Assembly: GCA_030596395.1 (NCBI GenBank)
Contig: JAUVKF010000005.1
Coordinates: 18,004 to 82,003, forward strand
Direction: 5' to 3'
Length of the DNA: 64,000 nt
From: Chlorobiota bacterium
GTDB taxonomy: Bacteria > Bacteroidota > Bacteroidia > Bacteroidales > F082
The notes beneath the pieces are model-generated. The model did no database searches and was not told the DNA's origin. It saw only the letters and a program-made list of their open reading frames with translations. Below, one piece after another: positions 26,361-35,793 of this stretch. The translations under genes were made by a program, and so were the position numbers. Every line of letters begins with the position of its first letter. Position 1 is the stretch's first letter.

Positions 26361-27131
26361 ATGGTGAATAAAAAGCAAGCAGAGACAGAGGAAATAAGTG
26401 TTGAACAGAGGCTTATTGCGTTATATACCTTACAGCAAATCGACTCACAGATTGATAAAATTAAGATTATTCGTGGCGAACTTCCTTTAGAGGTTCAGGA
26501 TCTTGAAGATGAAATAGCAGGTTTAGAAACCAGGGTTTCAAATTTCAAACTGGAAATCGAAAATTTGAATACTGAAATCGCTGACCGGGAAAATTCCAAA
26601 AAAGAAAGTGAGACGTTGATAAAAAAATACGAAGAGCAGCAAATGAACGTCCGCAATAATCGCGAGTTTGATTCATTAACGAAAGAAATTGAATTTCAAA
26701 AACTGGAAATTCAACTTGCTGAGAAAAAGGTAAGAGAATCAAGTTTTAGAATTGAAAACCTGGATACTGATATTGAAGAAGCTGATGGCAGACTGAAAGA
26801 AAGAACTGTTGACCTGGAAGCTAAAAAAGGAGAGTTAACCGATATTGTAGCTGAAACAGAAAAAGAAGAGAAAGATCTGGCGAAAAAGTCGGGGGATAAT
26901 GAGAATTTTATTGAAAACAGGTTGTTGACAGCTTATAAAAGGATTCGTGAAAATGCACGCAACGGACTTGCGGTTGTTCAGGTTGAACGTGATGCTTGTG
27001 GCGGTTGTTTTAATAAGATTCCTCCTCAGCATCAGCTTGATATCAGGATGCACAAAAAGATTATTGTATGTGAATATTGTGGCCGTATCCTGGTTGATAG
27101 TGAAGTTGTAAAAACGGTTAGCGAGAACTAG
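26361..27131 (+). CDS. Coiled-coil protein with C4 zinc ribbon
   Basis: A 256-residue protein: a long charged coiled coil (about 30-195, heptad-rich with Glu and Lys) and a C-terminal zinc ribbon formed by CGGC and CEYCGRIL. This is the CT398/zf-RING_7-type architecture whose exact function is unknown; nucleic-acid or flagellar/secretion-related roles have been proposed in other phyla. In an operon with the Nif3-like gene and followed by a strong terminator. Confidence 0.85.
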   Translation: MVNKKQAETEEISVEQRLIALYTLQQIDSQIDKIKIIRGELPLEVQDLEDEIAGLETRVSNFKLEIENLNTEIADRENSKKESETLIKKYEEQQMNVRNNREFDSLTKEIEFQKLEIQLAEKKVRESSFRIENLDTDIEEADGRLKERTVDLEAKKGELTDIVAETEKEEKDLAKKSGDNENFIENRLLTAYKRIRENARNGLAVVQVERDACGGCFNKIPPQHQLDIRMHKKIIVCEYCGRILVDSEVVKTVSEN

Positions 27132-27156
27132 AAAATACTTTTCTAAAAAATTGAAT

Positions 27157-27189
27157 AAAGAGGTTGGTTAAGTGCTAGCCTCTTTTTTT
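27157..27189 (+). terminator. Rho-independent terminator after the zinc-ribbon gene
   Basis: Arms AAAGAGGTT (27157-27165) and AGCCTCTTT (27176-27184) pair with one wobble and are followed by a T run. It lies between convergent genes and could also act on the minus strand through the A-rich left flank. Confidence 0.8.
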
Positions 27190-27877
27190 ATGCAATATTT
27201 TTTTTGCCAGCTGCTTTTTTCAATTGATCCATGCCGACCCTTTTTCCGTGAGCGGGGTAGAACCACTTTATTTCCCATTCAAGAATTTGTTTCCAGGTTT
27301 TATGTAATTGCAATTCATCGTCAGCAAAACCGGGATATATAGTACCTGCGAAATTGAACAGGCAATCGCCTACAAAAGCCCGGTCAGCAAATATTAAACT
27401 TGAAGATCCTTCGGTATGGCCGGGTGTGTGAACAATTTTTGCATCGAAACCAAGTTCCTCTAAATTTAAAAAATGGTCAAAAGTAATATCAGGGATTAAT
27501 GCTGGATATGAACCAACTTTTCGTTCGATTGAATTTTTTATTTTGCCCATTTTTGAGATAAATTTAAAACCGGGAGAGGTGCCTTTTGGAATAGGCGTAA
27601 ACCCGTTTTTAAGGAAGCCGGCTTCGCGGGCGTGCACAATTACTTTAGCACCTGATAAGGCTTGCAAATCAGCTGCACTTCCTGCATGGTCGTAATGAGT
27701 ATGCGTCAGGAAAATGTATTTCAGATCGGTTATTGCCAATCCTGCTGAGGTTATTGCTTTTTGAATCTTGCCCGACTGCCCCCTGCTACCGGTATCAACC
27801 AGCAAGCCTTTTCCATCCTGGATCAATAAAAAGACATTTGTAAATCTTGCCTTTGTGGATATTACTCTGGGATTCAT
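27188..27877 (-). CDS. Metallo-beta-lactamase-fold hydrolase
   Basis: A 229-residue MBL-fold protein. The metal motif THTHYDHAGS is complete, with later metal ligands in HTPGHTEGS, GDCLF and PAHGKRV. The overall pattern resembles glyoxalase II-like or quorum-quenching-like hydrolases, but the substrate cannot be told. I prefer the ATG at 27877 (MNPRVIST); a TTG at 27898 would overlap the priA stop codon by four bases. It is downstream of priA in the same direction. Confidence 0.85.
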   Translation of the reverse strand: MNPRVISTKARFTNVFLLIQDGKGLLVDTGSRGQSGKIQKAITSAGLAITDLKYIFLTHTHYDHAGSAADLQALSGAKVIVHAREAGFLKNGFTPIPKGTSPGFKFISKMGKIKNSIERKVGSYPALIPDITFDHFLNLEELGFDAKIVHTPGHTEGSSSLIFADRAFVGDCLFNFAGTIYPGFADDELQLHKTWKQILEWEIKWFYPAHGKRVGMDQLKKAAGKKNIA

Positions 27878-27894
27878 TGTATCTGTTTTTATGC

Positions 27895-30384
27895 TCAAAT
27901 TGGATCAACATCAAATTGCACAATTACCGACCGGTATTTACCAATTTTCCTGAAGTTTTCATAAGCTTCGGTAATAAGCTCTTTCACAACTTTATGATTG
28001 GTGTTTTTAGGATTTTTAAGCATTATTTGCTTAATGTAATAGTTTTTGATCCTGGCAATTAACGGAAATTCTGGCCCAATTACCCTGTTGCCAAATTTTG
28101 AATGCAGTTCAATCCCGAATGTTTTGGCTGCTTCATTTAATACATCCGGATTTTTATGTTTCATTTTTACAATGATCAATCGATAGTAGGGTGGATATTT
28201 AAAACGTTCCCGCTCACTAAGCTGACTTTTGTACATAGCCTGATAATCATGATTTACAACATATTTGATAATCGGATGATCAGGTTGCCAGGCCTGTATG
28301 ATCACTTTTCCCTGTTTATATTTTCGGCCCGACCGTCCACTCACCTGTGCCAGCATCTGAAAGCTCCTTTCATGCGCCCTGAAATCAGGAAAGCTAAGCA
28401 TATTGTCAGCACTTAAAACTCCCACAACCTGCACATTGTCAAAATCGAGGCCTTTTGTAACCATTTGTGTACCGGTCAAAATATCGGTTTTTCGGTTTTC
28501 AAAATCAGATATAATCCGGTGATAGGCATTTTTCGAACGGGTTGAATCCAGGTCCATCCTGTCAATCCTTGCATCCGGAAGCAGTATGGAAAGTTCCTCT
28601 TCCACTTTTTCAGTTCCAAAGCCCTGCATTTTCAGGTGAGTACTGCCGCAATCAGGGCAAGCGGGAGGTATGGTGGTTGAATAACCACAGTAATGGCATT
28701 TTAACAACTCACTCCGCTTATGGTAGGTGAGGGTTACATCACAATTTTTACATACAGGAATGTAATTACATTGTTCACACTCGATCCGCAACGAAAAACC
28801 CCGCCTGTTTTGGAAAAGAATTATCTGCTGATTTGCTTCAAGTGCTTTTTTAATTTGTGCAAAAAGGACGGAAGAGAAATGAGATTTCAGCAATCGCCTT
28901 CTGTGCTCATTCCTCATATCAACAACCTCAATCTCCGGCATTTCCATACCACCATACCTTTGCGTTAGTTCAACCAGTGCATATTTTCCGTTTTTGGCAT
29001 TAAAATAACTTTCGATAGCAGGAGTCGCTGTCCCTAATAACACTTTTGCATTGTGCAGGGATGCCAGAAAAATAGCAGCATCACGGGCATGGTAGCGCGG
29101 TGCGGGGTCAAATTGCTTGTAAGAATAATCGTGCTCTTCATCCACGATGATCAAACCCAGATTTTCGAATGGCAAAAAAATTGCCGACCGGGGACCTAAA
29201 ATGATCTTGTAAGCTTTGTTGTCTGCTGATTTATCCAGTCCGGCTACATTGTTCCATACTTCCGCCCGTTCATTCCGGCTGTAACGAGAATGATAGATGC
29301 CGACCTCGTTTCCAAAGTATTTTCTTAGCCTGATGATGATCTGCGTTGTAAGAGCAATTTCGGGTAACAGATACAAAACCTGTTTTCCGCTGTCAATGGC
29401 TTCTTTGATGAGGTTGATATATATTTCGGTTTTACCCCCCGAGGTTACACCATGCAATAACACAACATTGTGGTCTTCAAACCCCGATTTTATATTATCA
29501 TAAGCCTCTGATTGATGTCCTGTTAACTTAACTTCGGACAATATTTTATCCTGCGGGTCGTCTTCCAGCCTGCTTACCACTTTTTCGTATTCTTCAAAAA
29601 CACCTTTGTCGACCAGCGCTTTAAAAGCAGCCTGCCCTGCGTCGGCTTTTTTCAACAATTCGGTTTTTCTGACTTCATCTTCTTTATCCTGAAAAACAGC
29701 ACTTAATGAAATATAGCTCATCACCAACTCGAGTTGCTTGAAAGCCCGCTTGCCAAGTTCATCCATTAAAAGTTGCAAAGCCTCCTCATTTTCAAATGTA
29801 TCGGTAAGGCGGACAAACTTTTCCTTTTTCGGCTTAAAACCATCCTGCAGTTCTTCTTCCAAAACGAGCATCTTCTTCTCGATCATTTTTTTGAGAAAAG
29901 GAAGCACATTCTGAAAGCCGAGTGTCTTTCCAATTTCGCCAATGGTAAGCCTTTTCTTTGCAAGTAATGCCTCAGTTATTTTAAATTCATGTTCATCCAG
30001 GATATCATGATCGGGAATAAAAGATGGCGACAACAGGACTTTTGATTCACTGGCCAGCTTAAATGCAGATGGAAAAGCGGCATTCATTACTTCACCCTCA
30101 GTGCTCATGTAGTATGAAGAAATCCATTCCCAAAACCTGAATTGAACCTTATTTACAAGTGGCTGCTCATCCAGCAGATGTAAAATATACTTCGGAGTGT
30201 ATTCAGGAACCGATTGATGCAGCTTTTTAATGAGACCCGCATATATTTTCTTTTTACCAAACTGAACGGCAACACGTTGACCTTCTTTAACAAATTCATT
30301 TAATTCAAAAGGAACCCTATAGGTAAATGTTCCCTTGATTGGAAGAGGCAAAAGAATATCAGCAAACAGGGTGATCCGCTCCAT
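27895..30384 (-). CDS. priA: Primosomal protein N' (replication restart helicase)
   Basis: An 829-residue PriA. It rebuilds stalled replication forks with 3'-to-5' helicase activity. Seen: the N-terminal DNA-binding domain (FADILLPLPIKGTFTYRVP), Walker A in GVTSGGKTEIY, DEEHDYSYKQ, and the zinc-binding cluster CEQCNYIPVCKNCDVTL ... CHYCG ... CPDCGS, followed by GFGTEKVEEEL. The start at 30384 (MERITLFAD) is chosen because the -7 box TACTTTTG lies only four bases upstream and an earlier in-frame ATG would fall before the promoter. Confidence 0.95.
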   Translation of the reverse strand: MERITLFADILLPLPIKGTFTYRVPFELNEFVKEGQRVAVQFGKKKIYAGLIKKLHQSVPEYTPKYILHLLDEQPLVNKVQFRFWEWISSYYMSTEGEVMNAAFPSAFKLASESKVLLSPSFIPDHDILDEHEFKITEALLAKKRLTIGEIGKTLGFQNVLPFLKKMIEKKMLVLEEELQDGFKPKKEKFVRLTDTFENEEALQLLMDELGKRAFKQLELVMSYISLSAVFQDKEDEVRKTELLKKADAGQAAFKALVDKGVFEEYEKVVSRLEDDPQDKILSEVKLTGHQSEAYDNIKSGFEDHNVVLLHGVTSGGKTEIYINLIKEAIDSGKQVLYLLPEIALTTQIIIRLRKYFGNEVGIYHSRYSRNERAEVWNNVAGLDKSADNKAYKIILGPRSAIFLPFENLGLIIVDEEHDYSYKQFDPAPRYHARDAAIFLASLHNAKVLLGTATPAIESYFNAKNGKYALVELTQRYGGMEMPEIEVVDMRNEHRRRLLKSHFSSVLFAQIKKALEANQQIILFQNRRGFSLRIECEQCNYIPVCKNCDVTLTYHKRSELLKCHYCGYSTTIPPACPDCGSTHLKMQGFGTEKVEEELSILLPDARIDRMDLDSTRSKNAYHRIISDFENRKTDILTGTQMVTKGLDFDNVQVVGVLSADNMLSFPDFRAHERSFQMLAQVSGRSGRKYKQGKVIIQAWQPDHPIIKYVVNHDYQAMYKSQLSERERFKYPPYYRLIIVKMKHKNPDVLNEAAKTFGIELHSKFGNRVIGPEFPLIARIKNYYIKQIMLKNPKNTNHKVVKELITEAYENFRKIGKYRSVIVQFDVDPI

Positions 30385-30388
30385 AAAA

Positions 30389-30396
30389 CAAAAGTA
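30389..30396 (-). promoter_or_regulatory. -7 box immediately upstream of priA
   Basis: TACTTTTG followed by TTTT and then ATG. With initiation about 5-7 bases after the box, the mRNA would be leaderless or nearly so. Confidence 0.55.
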
Positions 30397-30471
30397 GGGA
30401 ATTGAGGTGTGTAATTGATGCATGTTGAAAATTATACGAGAAAGAGAATTTGACGGCAGATGCAAATAGTC

Positions 30472-30568
30472 TTCAGTCTGCAGTCCTCAGTCAACAGTCC
30501 TCAGTCAACAGTCCTCAGTCAGCAGTCCTCAGTCAGTCGACAGTCCTCAGTCGGCAGTCGTTAGTCAA
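30472..30568. repeat. Degenerate 14-base tandem repeat
   Basis: Unit CAGTCCTCAGTCAA, with full or near-full copies beginning at 30481, 30495, 30509, 30523 (extended by 4), 30541 and 30555, and a partial copy in front. It is intergenic, upstream of priA. Confidence 0.8.
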
Positions 30569-30588
30569 AAAAAATATTCGTTTAATTT

Positions 30589-30622
30589 CCTGCCTTTGCC
30601 GAAACGGCTACGTGCAGGCAGG
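30589..30622. repeat. GC-rich imperfect palindrome
   Basis: CCTGCCT (30589-30595) and AGGCAGG (30616-30622) with an inner GCCG-AAA-CGGC stem. GC-rich against AT-rich flanks. One of several small palindromes dispersed in this window. Confidence 0.55.
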
Positions 30623-30659
30623 TGAGACATCTAAATAGAGGTTGGTGCGTATGAATACC

Positions 30660-31322
30660 CTAAATACTCAAAAGGATTTTATTAATAATCTCTGAAACTT
30701 CCCTGGCCTTATTATAAACCATCAAATGTGTTCCTCCATCAATAACGTAATCAGGCTTGACTTTCTTAACAGGAAAGATTTTATCCACGCTACCATTAAC
30801 GATAACCACATTATCAGGTTTTGAATTGTTTTTCCATCTCACCAATTGGCCGATTGACCAATAATTGATTTCAACATCTCCTTCGGAAATAAATAAGTCG
30901 AGTTTTTCCTGTTCATCTTTTGTTTTTGCACTAAACACGTAGTAATTACCCGGATTGGGTTTATTCAGGATGTGTTTTGGAAGCAAATTAGTTAATCCCA
31001 ATCTCCCAAAGTTTCTGAGAGATGAGGAAAGCCCTCCTGTGGTGGCAGTACTTGAAACTAGAATCACCTGTTTGAGATTAATAATTTTGTTAATTTCGAT
31101 TGCCATCATACCACCAAACGAGAGGCCGATCAGAATATCATTCTCCTGAATATGGTAGGTATCGATCATGCGTTTTGCATAATCAGCCATTTTTTCATTC
31201 TTCAGGGGTTTGATCCACTCTGCATAGTTCTTTTCAAAACGCTTGTCTATTTCTAAGAAAGAAAATGCCTTTTTATCGGCGCCGAGACCAGAGAGAAAAT
31301 GGAGGGTTGGCCTGGAACTCAT
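30660..31322 (-). CDS. Alpha/beta-hydrolase
   Basis: A 220-residue alpha/beta-hydrolase fold protein. The nucleophile elbow is GLSFGGMMA, and a C-terminal histidine sits in GGTHLMVYNKA. The front SGLGADKKAF is typical of small carboxylesterase-like hydrolases. Substrate unknown. Start ATG at 31322; it overlaps the stop of the upstream gene by one base (TGATG), so translation is probably coupled. Confidence 0.8.
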   Translation of the reverse strand: MSSRPTLHFLSGLGADKKAFSFLEIDKRFEKNYAEWIKPLKNEKMADYAKRMIDTYHIQENDILIGLSFGGMMAIEINKIINLKQVILVSSTATTGGLSSSLRNFGRLGLTNLLPKHILNKPNPGNYYVFSAKTKDEQEKLDLFISEGDVEINYWSIGQLVRWKNNSKPDNVVIVNGSVDKIFPVKKVKPDYVIDGGTHLMVYNKAREVSEIINKILLSI

Positions 31323-31855
31323 CACGATTGCTTATCATTTTTAAGATTGACCCACTTCGCTTCATGTTCAGTGTAATCAAGAAGTCTTGTATTCAATTTT
31401 TCCGCACAAAGTCGCCCGGTTATTATAGCTTCTTCTTTATTATCAAATACACCTACATCGTAATGCTCTTTTTCCGATATAATCAACCTGATGCGCAAAA
31501 CTTTATATCTGTCCTTGTAGCTGATACTTTGAACACCGCCCTGCTTTACAATTTGCTCGTTATGTACTGTAACGTAATCTATATCAGGCAATTTTAGCCA
31601 TTTACCAGAACGGAGTCCAAGTAAGGAAACATATTCCCGATAAGTTTTGTTTTTCAAATTAATTTGAATTCCGGTGGTAAGTATATTAGCTGCAATACCA
31701 GCCAGAATTAATGCGATTTCTACACCAAATAAAGTAAAGCCTTCTGCATATAACCTGTAAATACCGTAAACTACAGCCATTGCGCCAAGTATCCGGAACT
31801 GGGGCCAGACATAATAACCTGACCTTTTTGTATAAATGTTATTTTTAAAAACCAA
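31322..31855 (-). CDS. Uncharacterised membrane protein
   Basis: A 177-residue protein I do not recognise. Two hydrophobic segments (about 22-37 and 43-60) are followed by a soluble C-terminal domain of about 110 residues. That domain could be a small beta-rich (PH-like) fold given its alternating pattern (LPDIDYVTVHNEQIV, KVLRIRLIISEKEHYDVGVF). The start is TTG, the only candidate that keeps both membrane segments intact. It is coupled to the downstream hydrolase gene. Confidence 0.65.
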   Translation of the reverse strand: MVFKNNIYTKRSGYYVWPQFRILGAMAVVYGIYRLYAEGFTLFGVEIALILAGIAANILTTGIQINLKNKTYREYVSLLGLRSGKWLKLPDIDYVTVHNEQIVKQGGVQSISYKDRYKVLRIRLIISEKEHYDVGVFDNKEEAIITGRLCAEKLNTRLLDYTEHEAKWVNLKNDKQS

Positions 31856-31880
31856 TTGGTGTTTAATTAATCAAATATAC

Positions 31881-34331
31881 CTACTCTGCTTTAAACACAC
31901 TTTTTCCTTCCTTGAAATTCTTAGACCCTGCATCAAGAAATTCAACAAAGGCATTCACATCAAGGTCGTAAGCACGGGGCTGTACAAGCACTTCGCCATT
32001 ATGGCCCATTAACACATAAAAAGGCTGTGCGTTCACTCCAAATTTGGTGATCTGCAGATCGGCATATTTTTTACCAACTGTTTTCTTTACTTTTCCATCG
32101 TAAGCGGATGTTATCCATTCCGATTCAGGGATTTTGGTTTTGTCGTCCACGTAAAGAGCAACGATAATAAAGTCTTCCCGTAGTTTTTTCAACACTTTTG
32201 GATCAGACCAAACATTGGCTTCCATTTCACGACAATTTACACAACCGTGACCGGTAAAATCAATGAATATGGGTTTGTTCTGTTCTTTGGCACATTTTAC
32301 TGCCTGGTCATAATCGAAGTATCCTTCCAATCCGTGGGGAAGATGAAGAAACTCATGATATTTTGGGGTTTCGCATATTTCTATAACATCACCACTACCT
32401 CCTCCTGAACCGGAATAAAGTTTCACATTGTCGCGCACCGTGGCATTCAGGTCAAAATCGTGCGTTTGCTGCGGTGGCAGGTAGCCAGATAAAAACTTAA
32501 GCGGGGCACCGAACATACCCGGTATCATGTAAACTACAAAAGTAAAAGTAATGATCGACAGTGTTAACCGGGGCACCGACAAATAAGGCACTTCTGAATC
32601 GTGTGCAAATCTCAACTTACCCAACAGATACAGTCCCAATAAGAAGAATATTACAATCCAGAATGCGATATAAATTTCGCGGTCGAGTATGCCCCAATGA
32701 TAGGTTTGATCGGCAATGCTGAGGAATTTCAACCCAAGTGCCAACTCTAAAAACCCTAGTACTACTTTTACAGAGTTTAACCATCCGCCCGATTTTGGCA
32801 AATTGGCCAGCATAGATGGGAAAAATGCAAACAATGTAAACGGGAGCGCAAATGCCAGCGAAAACCCAAACATACCCACGATGGGTTTAATCACCTGTCC
32901 TCCTGCAGATTCAACCAGAATTGTCCCAACGATTGGGCCAGTACAACTAAACGAAACAAGCACGAGTGTCAGGGCCATAAAAATCGGCCCCAGGAAGCCA
33001 CCTTTGTCAGCAGCCTGGTCTGATTTGTTTACCATCCAATGCGGTAATGTAATTTCAAACATCCCAAAGAAAGAAGCCGCAAAGATGACGAAGATGAGGA
33101 AGAACAAAACATTAGGCAACCAGTGCGTGCTGAGCCAGTTGGCAATATCAGGCCCTGCAACTACGGCCAGTACCGATCCGATAAATGTATAAATTGCTAT
33201 AATGCTGATGCCATATAAAATGGCCTGTCCCCTACCCTTGGCTTTGTTTTCTCCTTCTTTCATGAAGAAAGAAACTGTCATTGGTATCATCGGGAAAACA
33301 CAGGGGGTTAAAATGGCAACCAGGCCACTTATGAAAGCGATGATAAAGAATCCCCAGAGTCCGGCTTTTTTGCCTTGTATATCTGAAGAGGAAATTGACT
33401 CTTCTGCAGCTTCGGAAATATCCGAATCGGCAATCAATTCACCAGTCTGCCCGTTGAATGTTAACTCAATATCTTCGTATAAAGCAACACAACCCACATC
33501 ATTACAAACCATATAAGCAATTTCACCGATCACCGGAACAGCCTCATCTTCAGACGTTAGTTTAATAGTTTGCCTGAATGTAGCTTCCTCTTCAAAAAAC
33601 TTGATATCCAACTCAAAAACGTCATCAAATTCTTCAATCGGTGTGGTTATCTCAACAGGATCCCCAACAGGTTTAAACCCTTTTGGATCTTCAAAAATGA
33701 ATTCGGTGGGTAAAGGCCCGTCTTCAGGTACATCCAATGAGTATAAATGAAACCCTTTATCAATATGAGCTGTGAAATAAATATCAATTTTTTCACCTGA
33801 TTTTTCAGTTTTTATATCCCATTTTACAGGTTCTAAAATCTGTTGTACAGGTACACCTGAAGTTTGCTTAGCATCGTCCGGTTCAAGCGAAAATTCAAAA
33901 TCAACATCGGTTGGCGGAAGACATTTGGTATCGTCACAGCACATGTATTCAAGCGAACCTTTAACTGTAGTAACTGAATTGGAAAGTACTTTTACCTTTT
34001 GCCTGAAAACAGCTTCATCGGCAAAGTACTTAAGCACCATTTCAAAGTTCGGATCATATTCCTCAATCACTTTACTCTCTTCTGTAACTGACCCAACAAA
34101 TTCATAACCTGATCCTTCTACGAAAGTAAAAGTTGTTGCCGGAGGCGTCATTGGGATATCCTGCGAATACAGGTGCCACGTGGGATCGATCTCGGCTTTG
34201 AATATCAATTCAAACTCGTTTCCTGAAATTTTTTCCTGAGCAAAACTCCATTTAACCGGTTCGAGTATCTGTGCCTGAAGCCCTATTGTAAGGCCTAAAA
34301 GGGCAAAAAATAAAATGATTCTTTCCTTCAT
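31881..34331 (-). CDS. dsbD: Thiol:disulfide interchange protein DsbD with duplicated N-terminal domain
   Basis: An 816-residue inner-membrane electron transporter moving reducing power from cytoplasmic thioredoxin to the periplasm. It has a signal peptide (1-21) and two homologous N-terminal domains (about 22-149 and 165-292), each starting ILEPVKW and each with a C-x4-C pair (Cys132-Cys137, Cys276-Cys281). The membrane core follows with TPCVFPMIPM (Cys344) and FSCTGPIVG, and then a C-terminal thioredoxin domain with GCVNC. The N-terminal duplication is unusual relative to the single alpha domain of proteobacterial DsbD. Likely clients are periplasmic disulfide proteins and cytochrome c maturation. 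Confidence 0.92.
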   Translation of the reverse strand: MKERIILFFALLGLTIGLQAQILEPVKWSFAQEKISGNEFELIFKAEIDPTWHLYSQDIPMTPPATTFTFVEGSGYEFVGSVTEESKVIEEYDPNFEMVLKYFADEAVFRQKVKVLSNSVTTVKGSLEYMCCDDTKCLPPTDVDFEFSLEPDDAKQTSGVPVQQILEPVKWDIKTEKSGEKIDIYFTAHIDKGFHLYSLDVPEDGPLPTEFIFEDPKGFKPVGDPVEITTPIEEFDDVFELDIKFFEEEATFRQTIKLTSEDEAVPVIGEIAYMVCNDVGCVALYEDIELTFNGQTGELIADSDISEAAEESISSSDIQGKKAGLWGFFIIAFISGLVAILTPCVFPMIPMTVSFFMKEGENKAKGRGQAILYGISIIAIYTFIGSVLAVVAGPDIANWLSTHWLPNVLFFLIFVIFAASFFGMFEITLPHWMVNKSDQAADKGGFLGPIFMALTLVLVSFSCTGPIVGTILVESAGGQVIKPIVGMFGFSLAFALPFTLFAFFPSMLANLPKSGGWLNSVKVVLGFLELALGLKFLSIADQTYHWGILDREIYIAFWIVIFFLLGLYLLGKLRFAHDSEVPYLSVPRLTLSIITFTFVVYMIPGMFGAPLKFLSGYLPPQQTHDFDLNATVRDNVKLYSGSGGGSGDVIEICETPKYHEFLHLPHGLEGYFDYDQAVKCAKEQNKPIFIDFTGHGCVNCREMEANVWSDPKVLKKLREDFIIVALYVDDKTKIPESEWITSAYDGKVKKTVGKKYADLQITKFGVNAQPFYVLMGHNGEVLVQPRAYDLDVNAFVEFLDAGSKNFKEGKSVFKAE

Positions 34332-34366
34332 TTTTGTTTCACCATTTGGTTTTAAAAAATAAACCG

Positions 34367-34374
34367 CAAAAGTA
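34367..34374 (-). promoter_or_regulatory. -7 box for dsbD
   Basis: TACTTTTG on the minus strand, 35 bases before the dsbD ATG. Confidence 0.5.
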
Positions 34375-34457
34375 CTAAATCTGACGGTTGGTATAGCATT
34401 ACCTTACAGGAGGGTGAATTATATAAAATCCTAAACTAAAATCTTGCAAGAAATGTT

Positions 34458-35789
34458 CTAAATGGTCAATTTTACTACAAGTACTGTTTCTGTTTTTTCT
34501 GTGATTTTAAATTCATCGGAAGACCTGTATCCAATAAGCCAGATAATTTTTCCAGCAGATTCCATCACATAAACATTTTCTTTTTCGAATAAGTCAATTT
34601 TCTGATCAATCAGAAAATCACTAACCAATTTGGAACCCTCCATCCCAAAAGGAATGAAACGGTCACCAACTTTCCATTTTCTAACAATGAGTGGAAAGCT
34701 CAATTTTTCCAGGTCGAAATAAGCAATAAAAGGATTTTTGCTAATTTGAAGAAGACCAATGTTCTCCGCTATTTCCAACTTTAAAGATATTGGCGTATTG
34801 ATATTATCACCGACATATCTGATGTAATAAGTATCATCTTCGGATTTGGGGCCTGCTTTCTTTAGCAATAAAAATTCCCTGTCGATTAAAAGCTGGTAAT
34901 CACTCGAATAAAATAGTTTTCCCGTATTGTTATTTTGAACTACCTCACAAATGGCATCGGTTACATCGCGGTTAAATCCAAAATCTTTTAGCAGATAAAA
35001 TACCAATGAATGTTGATCCAGACTATCAAATAGTTTATCCAATGGAATTTTTACCACCTCAACTTGATCAATAAACAGTTCATTCCGCTTACCTTCAATA
35101 AAATGTTGGATCATTTGATGATCTTCAGTTAAATACTGAAGGCTTTTGTTTATTGGTTTTCTGTAGTCAACTTTTATCTTTTCAAGTTGGGGTAATAGGT
35201 TATGACGGATTTGGTTGCGTAAATATTTATCGGATAAATTTGAGGAGTCTTCACGAAAATCCAGAATTTTTTCTTTAGCGTATTGTTCAATTTCTTTTCT
35301 TTCAGCAAAAAGCAAAGGCCTGATCACATTTTCACGTTTTAAAGGCATGCCTTTCAATCCGGCAACACCCGAACCTCTTAATAAATTAATAAAGAAAGTT
35401 TCGATCTGGTCATCCGCATGTTGAGCTACAGCAATTTTATCATAGCCATTTAATTGGCAAACCTCCTCAAACCAGTCATATCTCAATTCGCGGGCTGCTT
35501 CTTGGATTGAGCATTGATGTTGTTTGGCATATTCCGATGCATCGCAGGTATTAATATGAAATTTAACTTTATATTTCGTTGCACGGTTTCTTACAAATAC
35601 CTCATCCTGGTCTGATTCATCACCACGTAATTTGAAATTGCAATGTGCAATCCCAATTGAATATCCTGCCTGTGTGAACAGGTCAAGCAAAACAACCGAG
35701 TCGATGCCACCGCTGACTGCAATGAGGATTTTCTCATCTTTAGTACAAAGATTGTTTTCGGTAATGAATTGTTCAAATGCTTCAAGCAT
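34458..35789 (-). CDS. tilS: tRNA(Ile)-lysidine synthase
   Basis: A 443-residue TilS. It attaches lysine to the wobble cytidine of the CAU-anticodon tRNA-Ile so that it reads AUA. The PP-loop is VSGGIDSVVL (about 25-34), and the QHADDQIETFFINLLRGSG motif follows. The C-terminal domain (about 350-443) with KWKVGDRFIPFG is the typical TilS C-terminal tRNA-binding domain. ATG start with a -7 box four bases upstream. Confidence 0.95.
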   Translation of the reverse strand: MLEAFEQFITENNLCTKDEKILIAVSGGIDSVVLLDLFTQAGYSIGIAHCNFKLRGDESDQDEVFVRNRATKYKVKFHINTCDASEYAKQHQCSIQEAARELRYDWFEEVCQLNGYDKIAVAQHADDQIETFFINLLRGSGVAGLKGMPLKRENVIRPLLFAERKEIEQYAKEKILDFREDSSNLSDKYLRNQIRHNLLPQLEKIKVDYRKPINKSLQYLTEDHQMIQHFIEGKRNELFIDQVEVVKIPLDKLFDSLDQHSLVFYLLKDFGFNRDVTDAICEVVQNNNTGKLFYSSDYQLLIDREFLLLKKAGPKSEDDTYYIRYVGDNINTPISLKLEIAENIGLLQISKNPFIAYFDLEKLSFPLIVRKWKVGDRFIPFGMEGSKLVSDFLIDQKIDLFEKENVYVMESAGKIIWLIGYRSSDEFKITEKTETVLVVKLTI

Positions 35790-35793
35790 GAAA

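Noticed and set aside
32716..33516. Long plus-strand frames opposite dsbD
   Set aside because: They mirror the codon pattern of the membrane core on the other strand and lack any recognisable domain.
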